Shown one piece after another: positions 28,763 to 37,777 of a stretch of 64,000 bases of DNA (position 1 is the stretch's first letter; each line of letters begins with the position of its first letter). Position numbers and translations under genes: made by a program. Source of the DNA: Quadrisphaera setariae (GTDB lineage Bacteria > Actinomycetota > Actinomycetes > Actinomycetales > Quadrisphaeraceae). The stretch lies in the NCBI RefSeq assembly GCF_008041935.1, contig NZ_VKAC01000003.1:310001-374000 (forward strand). The letters run 5' to 3'. The notes under the pieces were generated by a model. It was not told where the DNA came from, searched no databases, and saw nothing but the letters and a program-made list of their open reading frames with translations.

Positions 28763-30307
28763 TCACTGCAGGGACGAGGTGAGGCGGCAGACGTTGTCGA
28801 AGAGCTTGCTGCGCCACGGCCGCTGCAGCCACTCGCTGAGCAGCAGCTCCCGGCTGACGGCGCGGTAGCCGTCCTCCACCTGGCGCAGGTCGTCGACGAA
28901 GGAGCGGCCGCGGACCATGACGGAGATCTCGAGGTTCAGGCTGAAGGACCGGATGTCCATGTTGGACGAGCCGACCACGGCGACGTCGTCGTCGATCGAC
29001 ACGTGCTTGGCGTGGAGGATGTACGGCGCCGGGTAGAGGAAGATCCGCACGCCGGCCCGCAGCAGCGCCTCGTAGTAGGAGCGCTGGGCGTGGAAGACCA
29101 GCCACTGGTCGCCCACCTCGGAGACGAACAGGTCCACCCGCAGGCCGCGCTCGGCAGCGGTGGTCACCGCGTAGAGCAGCGAGTCGTCGGGGACGAAGTA
29201 CGGGCTGGTGATGATGACGCGCTCCTGGGCGTAGTACATGAGCGCGTTGAAGAGCTTGAGGTTGTTCTCGCCGTCGAAGCCGGGACCTGACGGCACCACC
29301 TGGCAGTCGAGCAGGCCCTGGTGCCCTGCGGCGACCACGGGCGCGGCGTCGGCGGTACCGCCCTCCAGGGGGGCGGGGATCGCGGCCTCCGCCTCGGCCT
29401 CGAGCAGCTCGTCGGTCTCCGAGTACCAGTCGGTGATGAACAGGGCGTTGATCTCGGCGACCACGGGTCCCTCGAAGCGCACCATGACGTCCTGCCAGGC
29501 CAGGTTCCGTCGGCCGTACCGCTTCTTGTGGTAGCCGCGGTCCACGGCGTTCTGGCTGCCGGTGAACGCCACCAGCCCGTCCACCACCACGATCTTGCGG
29601 TGGTTGCGCAGGTCGGGCCGCTGGAACTTCCCCCGCAGGGGCTGCACGGGGAGCATCTCGTGCCACTGGGCGCCCAGGTCGTCCAGGGCCCGCAGGGTGC
29701 GGTGGTAGCCGGGCGTGCGCAGCGAGGCGACGTGGTCGAGCAGCACCCGCACGGTGACGCCGCGCGCCACCGCCCGCTCCATGGCCTCGAAGAGCGGGCG
29801 CGTCGCGTCGTCGAGGTTGAGGATGTAGAACTCCACGTGCACGAAGCGCTGCGCTGCGTCGACCTCCTCCGCCAGCTGCAGCAGCACCTCGTCGTAGTCG
29901 GTGGAGATCTCCGCGGCGTTGCGGGCGACCAGCGGCATGGCCCCGGCGTGGCGGTTGAGGCGCACCAGGGACGCGAGCCAGGGGGGCCACGGGTCGTCCT
30001 CGCGCATGAGGTCCATGCCCTCGGTGCGCGCCATGATCAGCCGGTTGATGGTGCGCTGCTTCTGGCGCCGCGCCCGCGGCAGCTTGGGGGAGCCGATGAG
30101 CCAGAACGCGGCGATGCCCAGGTAGGGCAGGAAGAAGATGGCCAGCAGCCACGCCATCGCCGAGGAGGGGCGGCGGTTGGTGGGGACGACGGCGACGGCG
30201 ACCACGCGGATGACGGCGTCCACGGCGATGAGTGCGACGCTCAGCCAGAGGGGCAGGGTGGGGACGAGCGACGGCAGGTCGCCCAGCCGCTCCAGCAGGT
30301 CCGTCAC
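28763..30307 (-). CDS. cls: Cardiolipin synthase
   Basis: Makes cardiolipin from two phosphatidylglycerols at the membrane. The 514-aa protein has two N-terminal TM helices (about residues 15-60), the basic linker, and two PLD catalytic motifs: NHRKIVVVDG (HxKx4D) with FTGSQN, and LHAKHVSIDDDVAVVGSSN. The C-terminus ends with RSFSLNLE and the basic motif. The GTG follows TACGCT and 6 nt, a leaderless promoter; the adjacent GGGAG is too close to act as a ribosome site. Divergent from dnaG. Confidence 0.93.
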   Translation of the reverse strand: MTDLLERLGDLPSLVPTLPLWLSVALIAVDAVIRVVAVAVVPTNRRPSSAMAWLLAIFFLPYLGIAAFWLIGSPKLPRARRQKQRTINRLIMARTEGMDLMREDDPWPPWLASLVRLNRHAGAMPLVARNAAEISTDYDEVLLQLAEEVDAAQRFVHVEFYILNLDDATRPLFEAMERAVARGVTVRVLLDHVASLRTPGYHRTLRALDDLGAQWHEMLPVQPLRGKFQRPDLRNHRKIVVVDGLVAFTGSQNAVDRGYHKKRYGRRNLAWQDVMVRFEGPVVAEINALFITDWYSETDELLEAEAEAAIPAPLEGGTADAAPVVAAGHQGLLDCQVVPSGPGFDGENNLKLFNALMYYAQERVIITSPYFVPDDSLLYAVTTAAERGLRVDLFVSEVGDQWLVFHAQRSYYEALLRAGVRIFLYPAPYILHAKHVSIDDDVAVVGSSNMDIRSFSLNLEISVMVRGRSFVDDLRQVEDGYRAVSRELLLSEWLQRPWRSKLFDNVCRLTSSLQ

Positions 30308-30402
30308 CTCCCGAGCGTAGGTCTCGGGGCACCGGGCGACTGCTGCGCACAGGGCGGCGTCGCCCGACCGGCGGCGGCAGGAGAGCCACCTAGACTCCTG
30401 GG

Positions 30403-32313
30403 GTGGCGGGGAAGATCCGGCGTGAGGACGTCGACGCCGTCCGCGAGCGGGTGCGGATCGACGAGGTGGTCGGTGAGCAGGTCGTGCTCAAGTCCGCCGG
30501 CGTCGGCTCCCTCAAGGGCCTGTGCCCCTTCCACGACGAGCGCACGCCGTCCTTCACCGTCCGCCCCTCGACCGGGCGCTACCGGTGCTTCGGGTGCCAG
30601 GAGAGCGGCGACGTCTTCGACTTCCTCGTCAAGACCACCGGGGTCACCTTCGTCGAGGCCGTCGAGACGATGGCCGGTCGTGCCGGGATCACCCTGCGCT
30701 ACGAGGACGGCGGCGGCGCCCGTCCCGCCCAGGACGTCGGCAAGCGCCAGCGCCTCCTGGACGCCCACCGGGTGGCGGCGGAGTTCTACGCCGAGCGGCT
30801 CTTCTCGCCCGAGGCGCAGGTGGGCCGGCAGTTCCTCAAGGACCGCGGCTTCGACAGGGCCGCGGCCGAGCAGTTCGGCGTCGGGTACGCGCCCACCGGG
30901 TGGGGCGCCCTGACCGACCACCTGCGGGGGAGGGGCTTCACCACCGACGAGATCGTCACCGGCGGGCTGGCGGCGCAGGGCCAGCGCGGCCCGTACGACA
31001 GGTTCCGCGGCCGGTTGGTGTGGCCCATCCGCGACGTCACCGGCGCCACCATCGGCTTCGGTGCCCGGCGCCTCACGGAGGACGACTCCGGCCCCAAGTA
31101 CCTCAACACCCCCGAGACGCCGCTGTACCGCAAGTCGCACGTGCTCTACGGCCTCGACCTGGCCAAGAAGGAGATCGGCCGGCGCAAGCAGGTGGTGGTG
31201 GTGGAGGGGTACACCGACGTCATGGCCTGCCACCTCGCCGGGGTGCCGACGGCGGTCGCCACGTGCGGCACGGCGTTCGGCTCCGACCACGTGGGCATCG
31301 TCCGCAGGATGCTCGGCGACGACGACGGCGCCGGCCAGGTGGTCTTCACCTTCGACGGCGACGCCGCCGGCCAGAAGGCGGCGCTCAAGGCGTTCGAGCA
31401 CGACCAGGAGTTCGTGGCCGCCACCTACGTGGCGGTGGAGCCGCGAGGCATGGACCCGTGCGACCTGCGCATCGCCGACGGCGACGAGGCCGTCGTGGCC
31501 CTGGTCGAGGCGAAGCGGCCGATGTTCGAGTTCGCCGTCCGCTCGGTGCTCGCCGGGTGGGACCTGGAGACCGCCGAGGGGCGCGTCAAGGCGCTGGCGG
31601 CGGCCGCCCCGGTGGTGGCCGGCATCAAGGACCGCCAGCTGCGCGAGGAGCACACCCGCCAGCTGGCGCGGATGCTCGGCATGGACCTCGGCGCGGTGCA
31701 GCGGGCCGTGGGCAGCGAGGTGCCGCGCGTGGCCCGTGGTGCGTCGGGGCGACCGGGTCAGGGTGTGGGGCAGCAGTCCGGTCGCGGCGGCGGCCAGCGG
31801 GGCGCCGGCCGGCCGGGTGAGCGCGACGCCGTCGCCGACGCCGAGCGGCAGCTGCTGGCGCTGGTGGTGCAGGCGCCGGCGTCGGTGCCCGACGCCTTCG
31901 ACGCACTCCCCGAGGACGCGTTCGTGCTCGCTCCCTCCCGCGCCGTCCACGAGGCGGTGCGCACGGCGGGTGGGGTGGTGGCCGGCCGGGCGGCCGGGGT
32001 CTCGTGGGTGGAGCACGTCATGGACGCGTGCGCCGACGGCACGGCCGACCAGGTCCGGCCCCTGCTGGGGGCCCTCGCGGTGGTCCCGCTCCCGGTCGAC
32101 TCCGAGGAGGGGCTCGCGCGACTGGCAGCGGGCCTGGTGGGCGGCGTGCGGCTGCGCGAGCTGGCCCGCCGCGAGGCCGACCTCAAGGGCAGGGCGCAGC
32201 GGCTGGAGTCCGCGGGGGAGCACGAGGCCGCCGCGGAGGCGTACGCCCAGCTCTTCGCCCTGGCCTCCGAGCGCCAGCGCATGCGCGCCGAGGCCTCGGA
32301 GGGCGGCGTCTGA
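30403..32313 (+). CDS. dnaG: DNA primase
   Basis: Synthesises RNA primers for replication. The 636-aa protein has the CHC2 zinc finger (CPFHDERTPSFTVRP, then YRCFGCQESGDVFDF), the primase N domain, and TOPRIM with VVVVEGYTDVMACHLAG, CGTAFG and TFDGDAAGQKAALK (catalytic Glu and Asp residues). A Gly/Arg linker near residue 445 leads to the DnaB-binding C-terminal domain. GTG is 6 nt after TAGACT (30391-30396), leaderless. Confidence 0.97.
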   Translation: MAGKIRREDVDAVRERVRIDEVVGEQVVLKSAGVGSLKGLCPFHDERTPSFTVRPSTGRYRCFGCQESGDVFDFLVKTTGVTFVEAVETMAGRAGITLRYEDGGGARPAQDVGKRQRLLDAHRVAAEFYAERLFSPEAQVGRQFLKDRGFDRAAAEQFGVGYAPTGWGALTDHLRGRGFTTDEIVTGGLAAQGQRGPYDRFRGRLVWPIRDVTGATIGFGARRLTEDDSGPKYLNTPETPLYRKSHVLYGLDLAKKEIGRRKQVVVVEGYTDVMACHLAGVPTAVATCGTAFGSDHVGIVRRMLGDDDGAGQVVFTFDGDAAGQKAALKAFEHDQEFVAATYVAVEPRGMDPCDLRIADGDEAVVALVEAKRPMFEFAVRSVLAGWDLETAEGRVKALAAAAPVVAGIKDRQLREEHTRQLARMLGMDLGAVQRAVGSEVPRVARGASGRPGQGVGQQSGRGGGQRGAGRPGERDAVADAERQLLALVVQAPASVPDAFDALPEDAFVLAPSRAVHEAVRTAGGVVAGRAAGVSWVEHVMDACADGTADQVRPLLGALAVVPLPVDSEEGLARLAAGLVGGVRLRELARREADLKGRAQRLESAGEHEAAAEAYAQLFALASERQRMRAEASEGGV

Positions 32314-32397
32314 GCTGGGTGTGACTGTCCGCATTTGTTCGGTTGCTCTGCGTGTCGCTGCCTGGATCCCGAAGGGTCCGCGCGTAGCGTTCACGCG

Positions 32398-32742
32398 GTG
32401 ATCGCAGCGCCGCGCCCCACACCCGGTCCGCTCCCCGGCGACCTGTACCTCGACCCCGCCGTCCCTGACTGCGAGCGGGTCACCATCAGTCGCAACGGCT
32501 GGTCGGCGCAGGCGTCGCACGTGTGGACCGGCGTGGGGTGGACCCGTCTGGCGCCGGGTGTCGTGCACGACGTCCCCGCGCACCCCGAGGTGACCCTGCC
32601 GAGCGCTCGCCCCGCCCCCGTGGTCGACCCGCTCTCCGCCGAGGGCCTCGACAGGTGGCGCCACCGGCGCGCGGCGCTGGAGCAGGCCAAGGAGGACGCC
32701 CAGACCGCTGCTGCTGCCCACGGGGTCGCCGACGCGAGCTGA
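32398..32742 (+). CDS. Hypothetical protein
   Basis: A 114-aa soluble protein of unknown function. It is Pro/Ala-rich at the start, has WSAQASHVWTGVGWTRL in the middle, and ends in an Arg-Glu-Ala helix. GTG lies 7 nt after TAGCGT (32385-32390), a leaderless promoter, in a locally AT-richer upstream region. It lies downstream of dnaG but has its own promoter. Confidence 0.5.
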   Translation: MIAAPRPTPGPLPGDLYLDPAVPDCERVTISRNGWSAQASHVWTGVGWTRLAPGVVHDVPAHPEVTLPSARPAPVVDPLSAEGLDRWRHRRAALEQAKEDAQTAAAAHGVADAS

Positions 32743-32827
32743 CGGAGCCGGCGCCTCTCGGGTGGGGCCACCCGGGAGGTCGAACACCCGTTCGCACCTA
32801 CGCGGGTGGTGGTGCCATCCTGGTCCC

Positions 32828-33103
32828 GTGGCAGGCGGCAGCAACCGAGCGAGCACCGGGCTCCCCGCCTGGCTCGTCGCCGCCAACGAGAGCACCCGCC
32901 TCGCCGCGGAGGAGGCGCTGGCCCAGCGCCGGCCCCAGCGCCGCGTGCACTGCTGGGTCCACGCCACCGGCGCCGACCACCCGGGACTGGTGCTCGAGTG
33001 GCGCCGCGAGGGCGCCGGCTGGATGGCCCGGGTCGTCTGGACCACCGGAGGCGGCGACCTCGTGTGCACCTGGCTCGACGCGGAGCAGATCGAGCCCGTC
33101 TGA
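32828..33103 (+). CDS. Hypothetical protein
   Basis: A 91-aa soluble protein, rich in Trp and acidic residues in its second half (VHCWVHATGADHPGLVLEWR, WMARVVWTT, CTWLDAEQI), suggesting a compact beta fold. No family recognised. GTG follows CATCCT and 6 nt. The reading frame has actinobacterial third-position GC. It is followed closely by the DinB-like gene. Confidence 0.5.
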   Translation: MAGGSNRASTGLPAWLVAANESTRLAAEEALAQRRPQRRVHCWVHATGADHPGLVLEWRREGAGWMARVVWTTGGGDLVCTWLDAEQIEPV

Positions 33104-33132
33104 GGACGGGGCGCCGCGGGTAGGGGAGCGTC

Positions 33133-33669
33133 GTGGACGCGACGCAGGTGCTGCAGGCCGGGCTCGACCAGGTGCGCGACGTCGTCGTCGCCGCGCTGGA
33201 CGAGCTGACGGACGCCCAGCTGGTGCAACCGCTCGAGCCCGGGACCAACACCGTCGCCTGGCTCGTCTGGCACCTGGTGCGCGTGCAGGACGACCACGTC
33301 GCCCACGTCGCCGGCGCCGACCAGGTCTGGACGTCCAGCCGACCGGGAGCGAGCGGTGGCAGCGGCACCAGCTGGGCGCGCCGCTTCGACCTGCCCCTGG
33401 ACGACGACGAGATCGGCTACGGCTTCGACGAGGCCCGGGTCCTCGCCGTGAAGGCGCCCTCACACCTGCTGCGGGGCTACCTCGACGCGGTGCACCAGCG
33501 CACCTCCGCCTACCTGGCGGGGCTGTCCCCGGCAGACCTCGACCGCGTCGTCGACACCTCCTGGGACCCGCCGGTGACGCTGGGCGTCCGCCTGACGAGC
33601 GTCCTCGGCGACGACCTGCAGCACGCCGGCCAGGCGGCGTACGCCGCCGGCGTGCTGCGCCGCCGCTGA
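33133..33669 (+). CDS. DinB-like (DUF664/mycothiol-dependent) protein
   Basis: A 178-aa four-helix-bundle protein. The N-terminal helix, then NTVAWLVWHLVRVQDDHV with the metal-ligand His, and the late LGDDLQHAGQAAYAAGVL with the second His, are typical of the DinB superfamily branch that contains mycothiol transferases and maleylpyruvate isomerases. It probably performs thiol-dependent detoxification, but the substrate is not visible. GTG 6 nt after TAGGGG. Confidence 0.72.
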   Translation: MDATQVLQAGLDQVRDVVVAALDELTDAQLVQPLEPGTNTVAWLVWHLVRVQDDHVAHVAGADQVWTSSRPGASGGSGTSWARRFDLPLDDDEIGYGFDEARVLAVKAPSHLLRGYLDAVHQRTSAYLAGLSPADLDRVVDTSWDPPVTLGVRLTSVLGDDLQHAGQAAYAAGVLRRR

Positions 33670-33676
33670 CGAGCGG

Positions 33677-33883
33677 TCAGTGGTTGCGGGAGAACACCCA
33701 CGTCTGGGCGTGCCCGGCGGAGTCGAACCCGACCGAGTGCAGGGTGTAGCCGGTCCGCTTGCAGAAGTGGGACACCCCGGTGCCCTGGGGGTCCGGGTCT
33801 CCGTGCAGCGCGGCGTAGCCGAGGGCGTCCTCGGCCTCGGCCGCGATCTGCTGGCGGTTCTTCACGACGATCTGCTGAGCCAC
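33677..33883 (-). CDS. Small hypothetical protein downstream of amine oxidase
   Basis: A 68-aa protein with no recognised family. It has an N-terminal helix (VVKNRQQIAAEAEDALGYA) and a C-terminal beta-like part with a single Cys (VSHFCKRTGYTLHSVGF). It starts at GTG 36 nt after the amine oxidase stop on the same strand, so it may be co-transcribed. Its codon pattern is coding-like; there is no independent evidence. Confidence 0.4.
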   Translation of the reverse strand: MAQQIVVKNRQQIAAEAEDALGYAALHGDPDPQGTGVSHFCKRTGYTLHSVGFDSAGHAQTWVFSRNH

Positions 33884-33919
33884 GTCCCTGCATCGGCACC
33901 GCCGTCCACGACCTTGAGG

Positions 33920-35941
33920 TCAGGCGTGGCAGTGCCCCCCTGAGCCACCCGGTCGCGGCGGGGCGACGTCGAGGGTGGGGTTCCTGTCGAAGAAGCCGGA
34001 CGGCGTCAGGGAGAAGCCCACCGGGTCGCACGGCATGACCGGCCAGTCCTCCGGCCGCGGCACGTGGTGGATGCCGAAGACGTGCCACAGGACCACGTCG
34101 GTGGACTCCAGCGGCTCGTCGTCCGAGATCCACCGGGACATGCCCGTGTCCTGCGCGGACTGCGTCGGGTTGTCGCCCGCGGGCCACAGCTCGTCGTCGT
34201 GGTGGCGGGTCACCCACACCGGGTTCCCGATGACCGGCGCGCGCTTGAACTGCGGGGCACCGGGGTCGAAGAGGGACGGGATCGCGGAGGGCGTGTGGAG
34301 CTTGTAGGCCACCGGCGCGCCGTGGGCGTTGCGGCGCTGGGGGTTGGTGACCTTCCACGCGCGCGCCGTCGCGGCGTTCGTGGAGCGGGCGGCCTCCGAC
34401 TCGGAGCGCACCGGCGTCGTCCGGGTCGTCACGGCCAGCCCGTACGGGTTGCCGGGGCCGATCGGCTCGGCCACCGAGTCGACCTCGACCACGGTGTTGG
34501 TGGCCAGCGCGCCCGGCGTCGACAGGTCGCGGTCCACGTCGAGGTCGAGCCTCGCGACGATGAAGTGCTGGTGGTTCGGGGCGTAGGTGCGCTCGTCCAC
34601 CAGCACGCCCGTCGCGGGCGTCGCCCCACCGGGCGGCAGCGGCGTGGTGACCATGATCCCCGTGGCGCGGACCTCGCAGCTCACCGCGCCGTCCTGGTGG
34701 AGGCGCCAGTAGACGAGGTACTCGTAGTTCGCCACCGTCGCGTGGAACGAGATGACCATCACCCGCGCGCGGCGCACGGCCGCGCGGCCGTTCGCGTCGA
34801 CGTGCTTCCACAGCACGCCGTCGTCCTCCTCGTGCAGGCAGATGGCGTTCGTGACGGTGTACGGCTCGCTGCGGGAGTCGGTGAGGACGGCGTCCAGGTA
34901 GCGGATCTCGCCCAGGCAGTCGCAGCCGAGCTCCAGCGACGTGGTCATGTACCCCAGGCCCCACTCGCCGATGTCGTAGGCGGTGCGGCGGTAGTGGTCG
35001 AACGACGGGTCGCGGTAGGGCACCACCATCTCGGCGAACGACATCCGGTGGCCCACGGTGCGGCGCTGGTCGCCGTCCACCCACGTCAGCTCGTGCAGCA
35101 CGAGGCCCTCGCGCGGGGTGAAGCCCAGGCGCACCTGCCAGCGGTCCCAGGTCAGCAGCCCGTCGACCACGGAGAACCCGGGCCCGTCCGGCTGGGTGAT
35201 GTCGAGCCTCGCGAGGGGCTCTCGCGGGGTGAACCCCGGCAGCACCTCGGTGAGCAGGTCGGCCTCGTACTCGCCCACGACGACGGGCGAGGCGTCCACC
35301 GCGCCGACCGCGCGGCGCGCCTCGTCGTCGTCCTCGTGGACCTCCAGCAGCTCGAACGTGTTCATGTCGAGCACGAACTTCAGGCCGCTCACCGGGTGCG
35401 CGTACGGCGACCCCGTCGGCGTCTCGCGGCGCCACACGTCGGCCCACCCGAGCCGGCGGTCGCGCCACTGCTCCGGCATCACCTCGCGCCCGTACGTCCA
35501 GGTGTCCAGCAGCACCAGGTCGAGGTCGGTGATGCCGCGGGCGGCGAGCGCCTCCTGCACGCGGGGGTGCGCCTTGAGCGCCTCCTCGGCCTCGTGCCAC
35601 TCGTCCACGGTGAAGTTGGGCACCTCGTCGGGCAGGTGGCGCCACTCGTCCACCGCTCCCGGCCCGTCGGGGCTGATGTCGACGACGGCGGTGTAGGTCC
35701 TGTTGTCGGCGCGGTCCCACAGCACCGAGCGGGTGCGGCGGGGCACCGGGTCTCCCTCGCGCCAGGCCAGCAGCTCCGCCTTGGGCGGCTCCGCCAGCGC
35801 GACCGACGCGAAGCGCATCGTCTCGGCCAGGTGGCCGCTGGCCGCGAGCAGCTCCCGGCTGCGGGTCAGCTCCGCGGCGCTGAGGGGCACCAGGGGGTGG
35901 CTCGGCGACGACGACGGCAGGCTCGACGGCGGAGTGCTCAC
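33920..35941 (-). CDS. Copper-containing primary-amine oxidase
   Basis: Oxidises primary amines to aldehydes with H2O2 and NH3. The 673-aa protein carries all catalytic residues: the general base Asp in YDIGEWGLG (about residue 323), the Tyr that becomes topaquinone in TVANYEYLVYW (about 406), and the copper ligands in NHQHFIV (His 457 and 459). Spacings match those of Arthrobacter amine oxidases as I recall them. No signal peptide is evident, so it appears cytoplasmic. GTG 35941 follows TAGGGT and 6 nt. Substrate could be tyramine, phenethylamine or histamine. Confidence 0.93.
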   Translation of the reverse strand: MSTPPSSLPSSSPSHPLVPLSAAELTRSRELLAASGHLAETMRFASVALAEPPKAELLAWREGDPVPRRTRSVLWDRADNRTYTAVVDISPDGPGAVDEWRHLPDEVPNFTVDEWHEAEEALKAHPRVQEALAARGITDLDLVLLDTWTYGREVMPEQWRDRRLGWADVWRRETPTGSPYAHPVSGLKFVLDMNTFELLEVHEDDDEARRAVGAVDASPVVVGEYEADLLTEVLPGFTPREPLARLDITQPDGPGFSVVDGLLTWDRWQVRLGFTPREGLVLHELTWVDGDQRRTVGHRMSFAEMVVPYRDPSFDHYRRTAYDIGEWGLGYMTTSLELGCDCLGEIRYLDAVLTDSRSEPYTVTNAICLHEEDDGVLWKHVDANGRAAVRRARVMVISFHATVANYEYLVYWRLHQDGAVSCEVRATGIMVTTPLPPGGATPATGVLVDERTYAPNHQHFIVARLDLDVDRDLSTPGALATNTVVEVDSVAEPIGPGNPYGLAVTTRTTPVRSESEAARSTNAATARAWKVTNPQRRNAHGAPVAYKLHTPSAIPSLFDPGAPQFKRAPVIGNPVWVTRHHDDELWPAGDNPTQSAQDTGMSRWISDDEPLESTDVVLWHVFGIHHVPRPEDWPVMPCDPVGFSLTPSGFFDRNPTLDVAPPRPGGSGGHCHA

Positions 35942-35950
35942 GGGCGAACC

Positions 35951-37042
35951 CTAGGACTCCGCCGGAGCGGGGAGGTGGACGGGGAACACCCAGCGCCGCC
36001 CGGGGTGCTCGCTCGCCCCCCACAGCACCGAGCCCGGGTCGGTCGGGTCCGCGGGGTCGAGGTCCTCGCAGCCCGGCGGGAGCGCCCCCCGGTGGGTGGT
36101 CCAGGCCCCGGGGGAGCCCACGTGCAGGTCGCCGCACCTGTCGTGCCCGGCGCTCGCGGACAGCACCCACGTGGGGGTGGCCCCGGGTGCTCCCGGGGGC
36201 AGCAGCGCCGCACCCTGCATCCGCGGCGGCTGGTCGGGGTGCACCGCCACCGGAGCTCCGTGCGGCAGCCCCGTCGAGGGGTCGAGGTGGTGCACCACGA
36301 GGCGGGGAGCGCCTCCCGGGCCGCGCTGGGCGGCCCGCCGGTACTCCCCGCTGACGAGCACCGCACCGGCGCCGGGCAGGTGGCCGGCGCCGGTGAAGGA
36401 GAAGCGGAAGCGCGCCGCGCCCAGCCCGGCGCGCAGCAGCGGCGCCCGCACGGACCGGCGCTGCGGCAGCACCCACCGGCCGTCACCGTCGCCGTCGTCG
36501 TGGCGCGCGAGGTCGTCGAGGGCGAACACCCGCAGGCCGAACAGGGTGTCCGCCACCAGCAGCAGCGGCCCCTCGGCCGGGGAGGCCACCACCGCCAGGC
36601 CGCCGGCGTGCACCGGCACCGCGCCCAGCGGTCGCAGCCACGCCAGCGGACGCCGAGCACCGACCACCAGCTCCGCGTGGGCGTAGCGCGGGTGGAGCGG
36701 GTCGGAGGCGTCCACCACGCTCACGCGGGAGCGCGGCACCCGTCGGCGCCACCAGGGACCGGCGGGCTCCTCGTACCAGCCGACGAGGAGCACGGCGCCG
36801 CCGTCGAGGGCGGCGACGCCCTGCGGCCACCACGCGCGGTCGTCGGCGTCGGCGGGCGCCCAGGTGAACCCGTCACCGGTGAGGTCCCCGGGCAGCTGGT
36901 CGGCGGGGACGGAGCGGGCCGGGGTGCCGCCGCCGCGGCGCAGCTCACCGAGGAGGGCGTCGAGGCCTCCCCGCCGGACGCCGGCGGCCCGCCGGAGCCG
37001 CGGCGGTCGGCGCGGACGGGTGGGGCGCAGGACCAGGCTCAC
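35951..37042 (-). CDS. Hypothetical propeller-like protein
   Basis: A 363-aa protein without recognised family. It contains repeated beta-strand blocks of the type VVDASDPLHPRYAHAELVV, GGLAVVASPAEGPLLLVAD and GLRVFALDDLARH, suggesting a beta-propeller of LVIVD kind. No signal peptide. The GTG start overlaps the stop of the methyltransferase gene (GTGA), which fixes the start and shows a two-gene operon. Long frames further upstream on this strand are shadows of the divergent plus-strand genes. Confidence 0.55.
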   Translation of the reverse strand: MSLVLRPTRPRRPPRLRRAAGVRRGGLDALLGELRRGGGTPARSVPADQLPGDLTGDGFTWAPADADDRAWWPQGVAALDGGAVLLVGWYEEPAGPWWRRRVPRSRVSVVDASDPLHPRYAHAELVVGARRPLAWLRPLGAVPVHAGGLAVVASPAEGPLLLVADTLFGLRVFALDDLARHDDGDGDGRWVLPQRRSVRAPLLRAGLGAARFRFSFTGAGHLPGAGAVLVSGEYRRAAQRGPGGAPRLVVHHLDPSTGLPHGAPVAVHPDQPPRMQGAALLPPGAPGATPTWVLSASAGHDRCGDLHVGSPGAWTTHRGALPPGCEDLDPADPTDPGSVLWGASEHPGRRWVFPVHLPAPAES

Positions 37043-37746
37043 GGGCCCAGCGTGCTCGCCCTCGCCGGCCGGTGCTCGCGGACGCGAGCGGCGCGCACCA
37101 CCAGCACGGCGTAGCCGCCGTCGACCTCGCCGCCGTCCCCGTCCGCGCCGCGGGTCAGCTCCGCGCCCTCCCACGTCGACCAGCGCTGCTCCACGCGCAG
37201 GCCCGCCCCGGTGAAGGCTCCCTCCGCCGCGTCGAGCGGCACCGCGTCGCACCCCTCCGGCAGGTGCTCGGCGTCCAGCCCGAAGCCCGCCACCAGCAGC
37301 CCGCCCGGCCGCAGCAGATCGGCGCACCGCCGCGCGGCGGCGGCCAGCTGCGCGGCGAGGAAGGGCACGACGTTGCCCGCCAGCAGCACCAGGTCGAAGC
37401 GGCCGCCGGCCGCCTCGGGGGTCAGCGCGGCCAGGTCGGCCACCAGCCACGGCAGGTCGGGGCGCTCGCGGCGGGCCACCTCGACCATGGCGGCGTCGAC
37501 GTCGCAGCCCACCACGTCGTAGCCGAGCCCGGCGAGGTGGACCGCAGCGCGGCCGGTGCCGCAGCCGGCGTCCAGCACGCGCGCCGGGGGCGGCAGGAGG
37601 CGCTGCACGCACCGCGCCTCGCCGTGGACGTCCGCGCCGTCCGCGGCGAGGGCCGCGAACCGCTCGGCGTACGCCCGCGCGTACTCGGGCCCGTGCTGGG
37701 CGGTGGCGACCCTGCGCCACAGGGCGGCGGCGTCTGCAGCGGTCAC
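37039..37746 (-). CDS. Class I SAM-dependent methyltransferase
   Basis: A 235-aa methyltransferase. SAM-binding motif I is RVLDAGCGTGRAAVHLA (residues about 53-70), motif II has the acidic CDVDAAM, and FDLVLLAGNVVPFL is motif IV. The N-terminus is a short helical cap. Substrate unknown. GTG 37746 follows CAGGAT and 6 nt. It is divergent from a GH43-like gene with 31 nt between starts, and its -10 overlaps that of the other gene. Confidence 0.82.
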   Translation of the reverse strand: MTAADAAALWRRVATAQHGPEYARAYAERFAALAADGADVHGEARCVQRLLPPPARVLDAGCGTGRAAVHLAGLGYDVVGCDVDAAMVEVARRERPDLPWLVADLAALTPEAAGGRFDLVLLAGNVVPFLAAQLAAAARRCADLLRPGGLLVAGFGLDAEHLPEGCDAVPLDAAEGAFTGAGLRVEQRWSTWEGAELTRGADGDGGEVDGGYAVLVVRAARVREHRPARASTLGP

Positions 37747-37777
37747 AGCGGCATCCTGCCTGGGCCAGGCTGGGAGG

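Noticed and set aside
30304-33306. A 1000-codon open frame on the minus strand over dnaG
   Set aside because: It is antisense to the clearly homologous primase and two other genes, has low-complexity Arg/His/Gly/Leu composition and no domain; GC-rich third positions keep such frames open.
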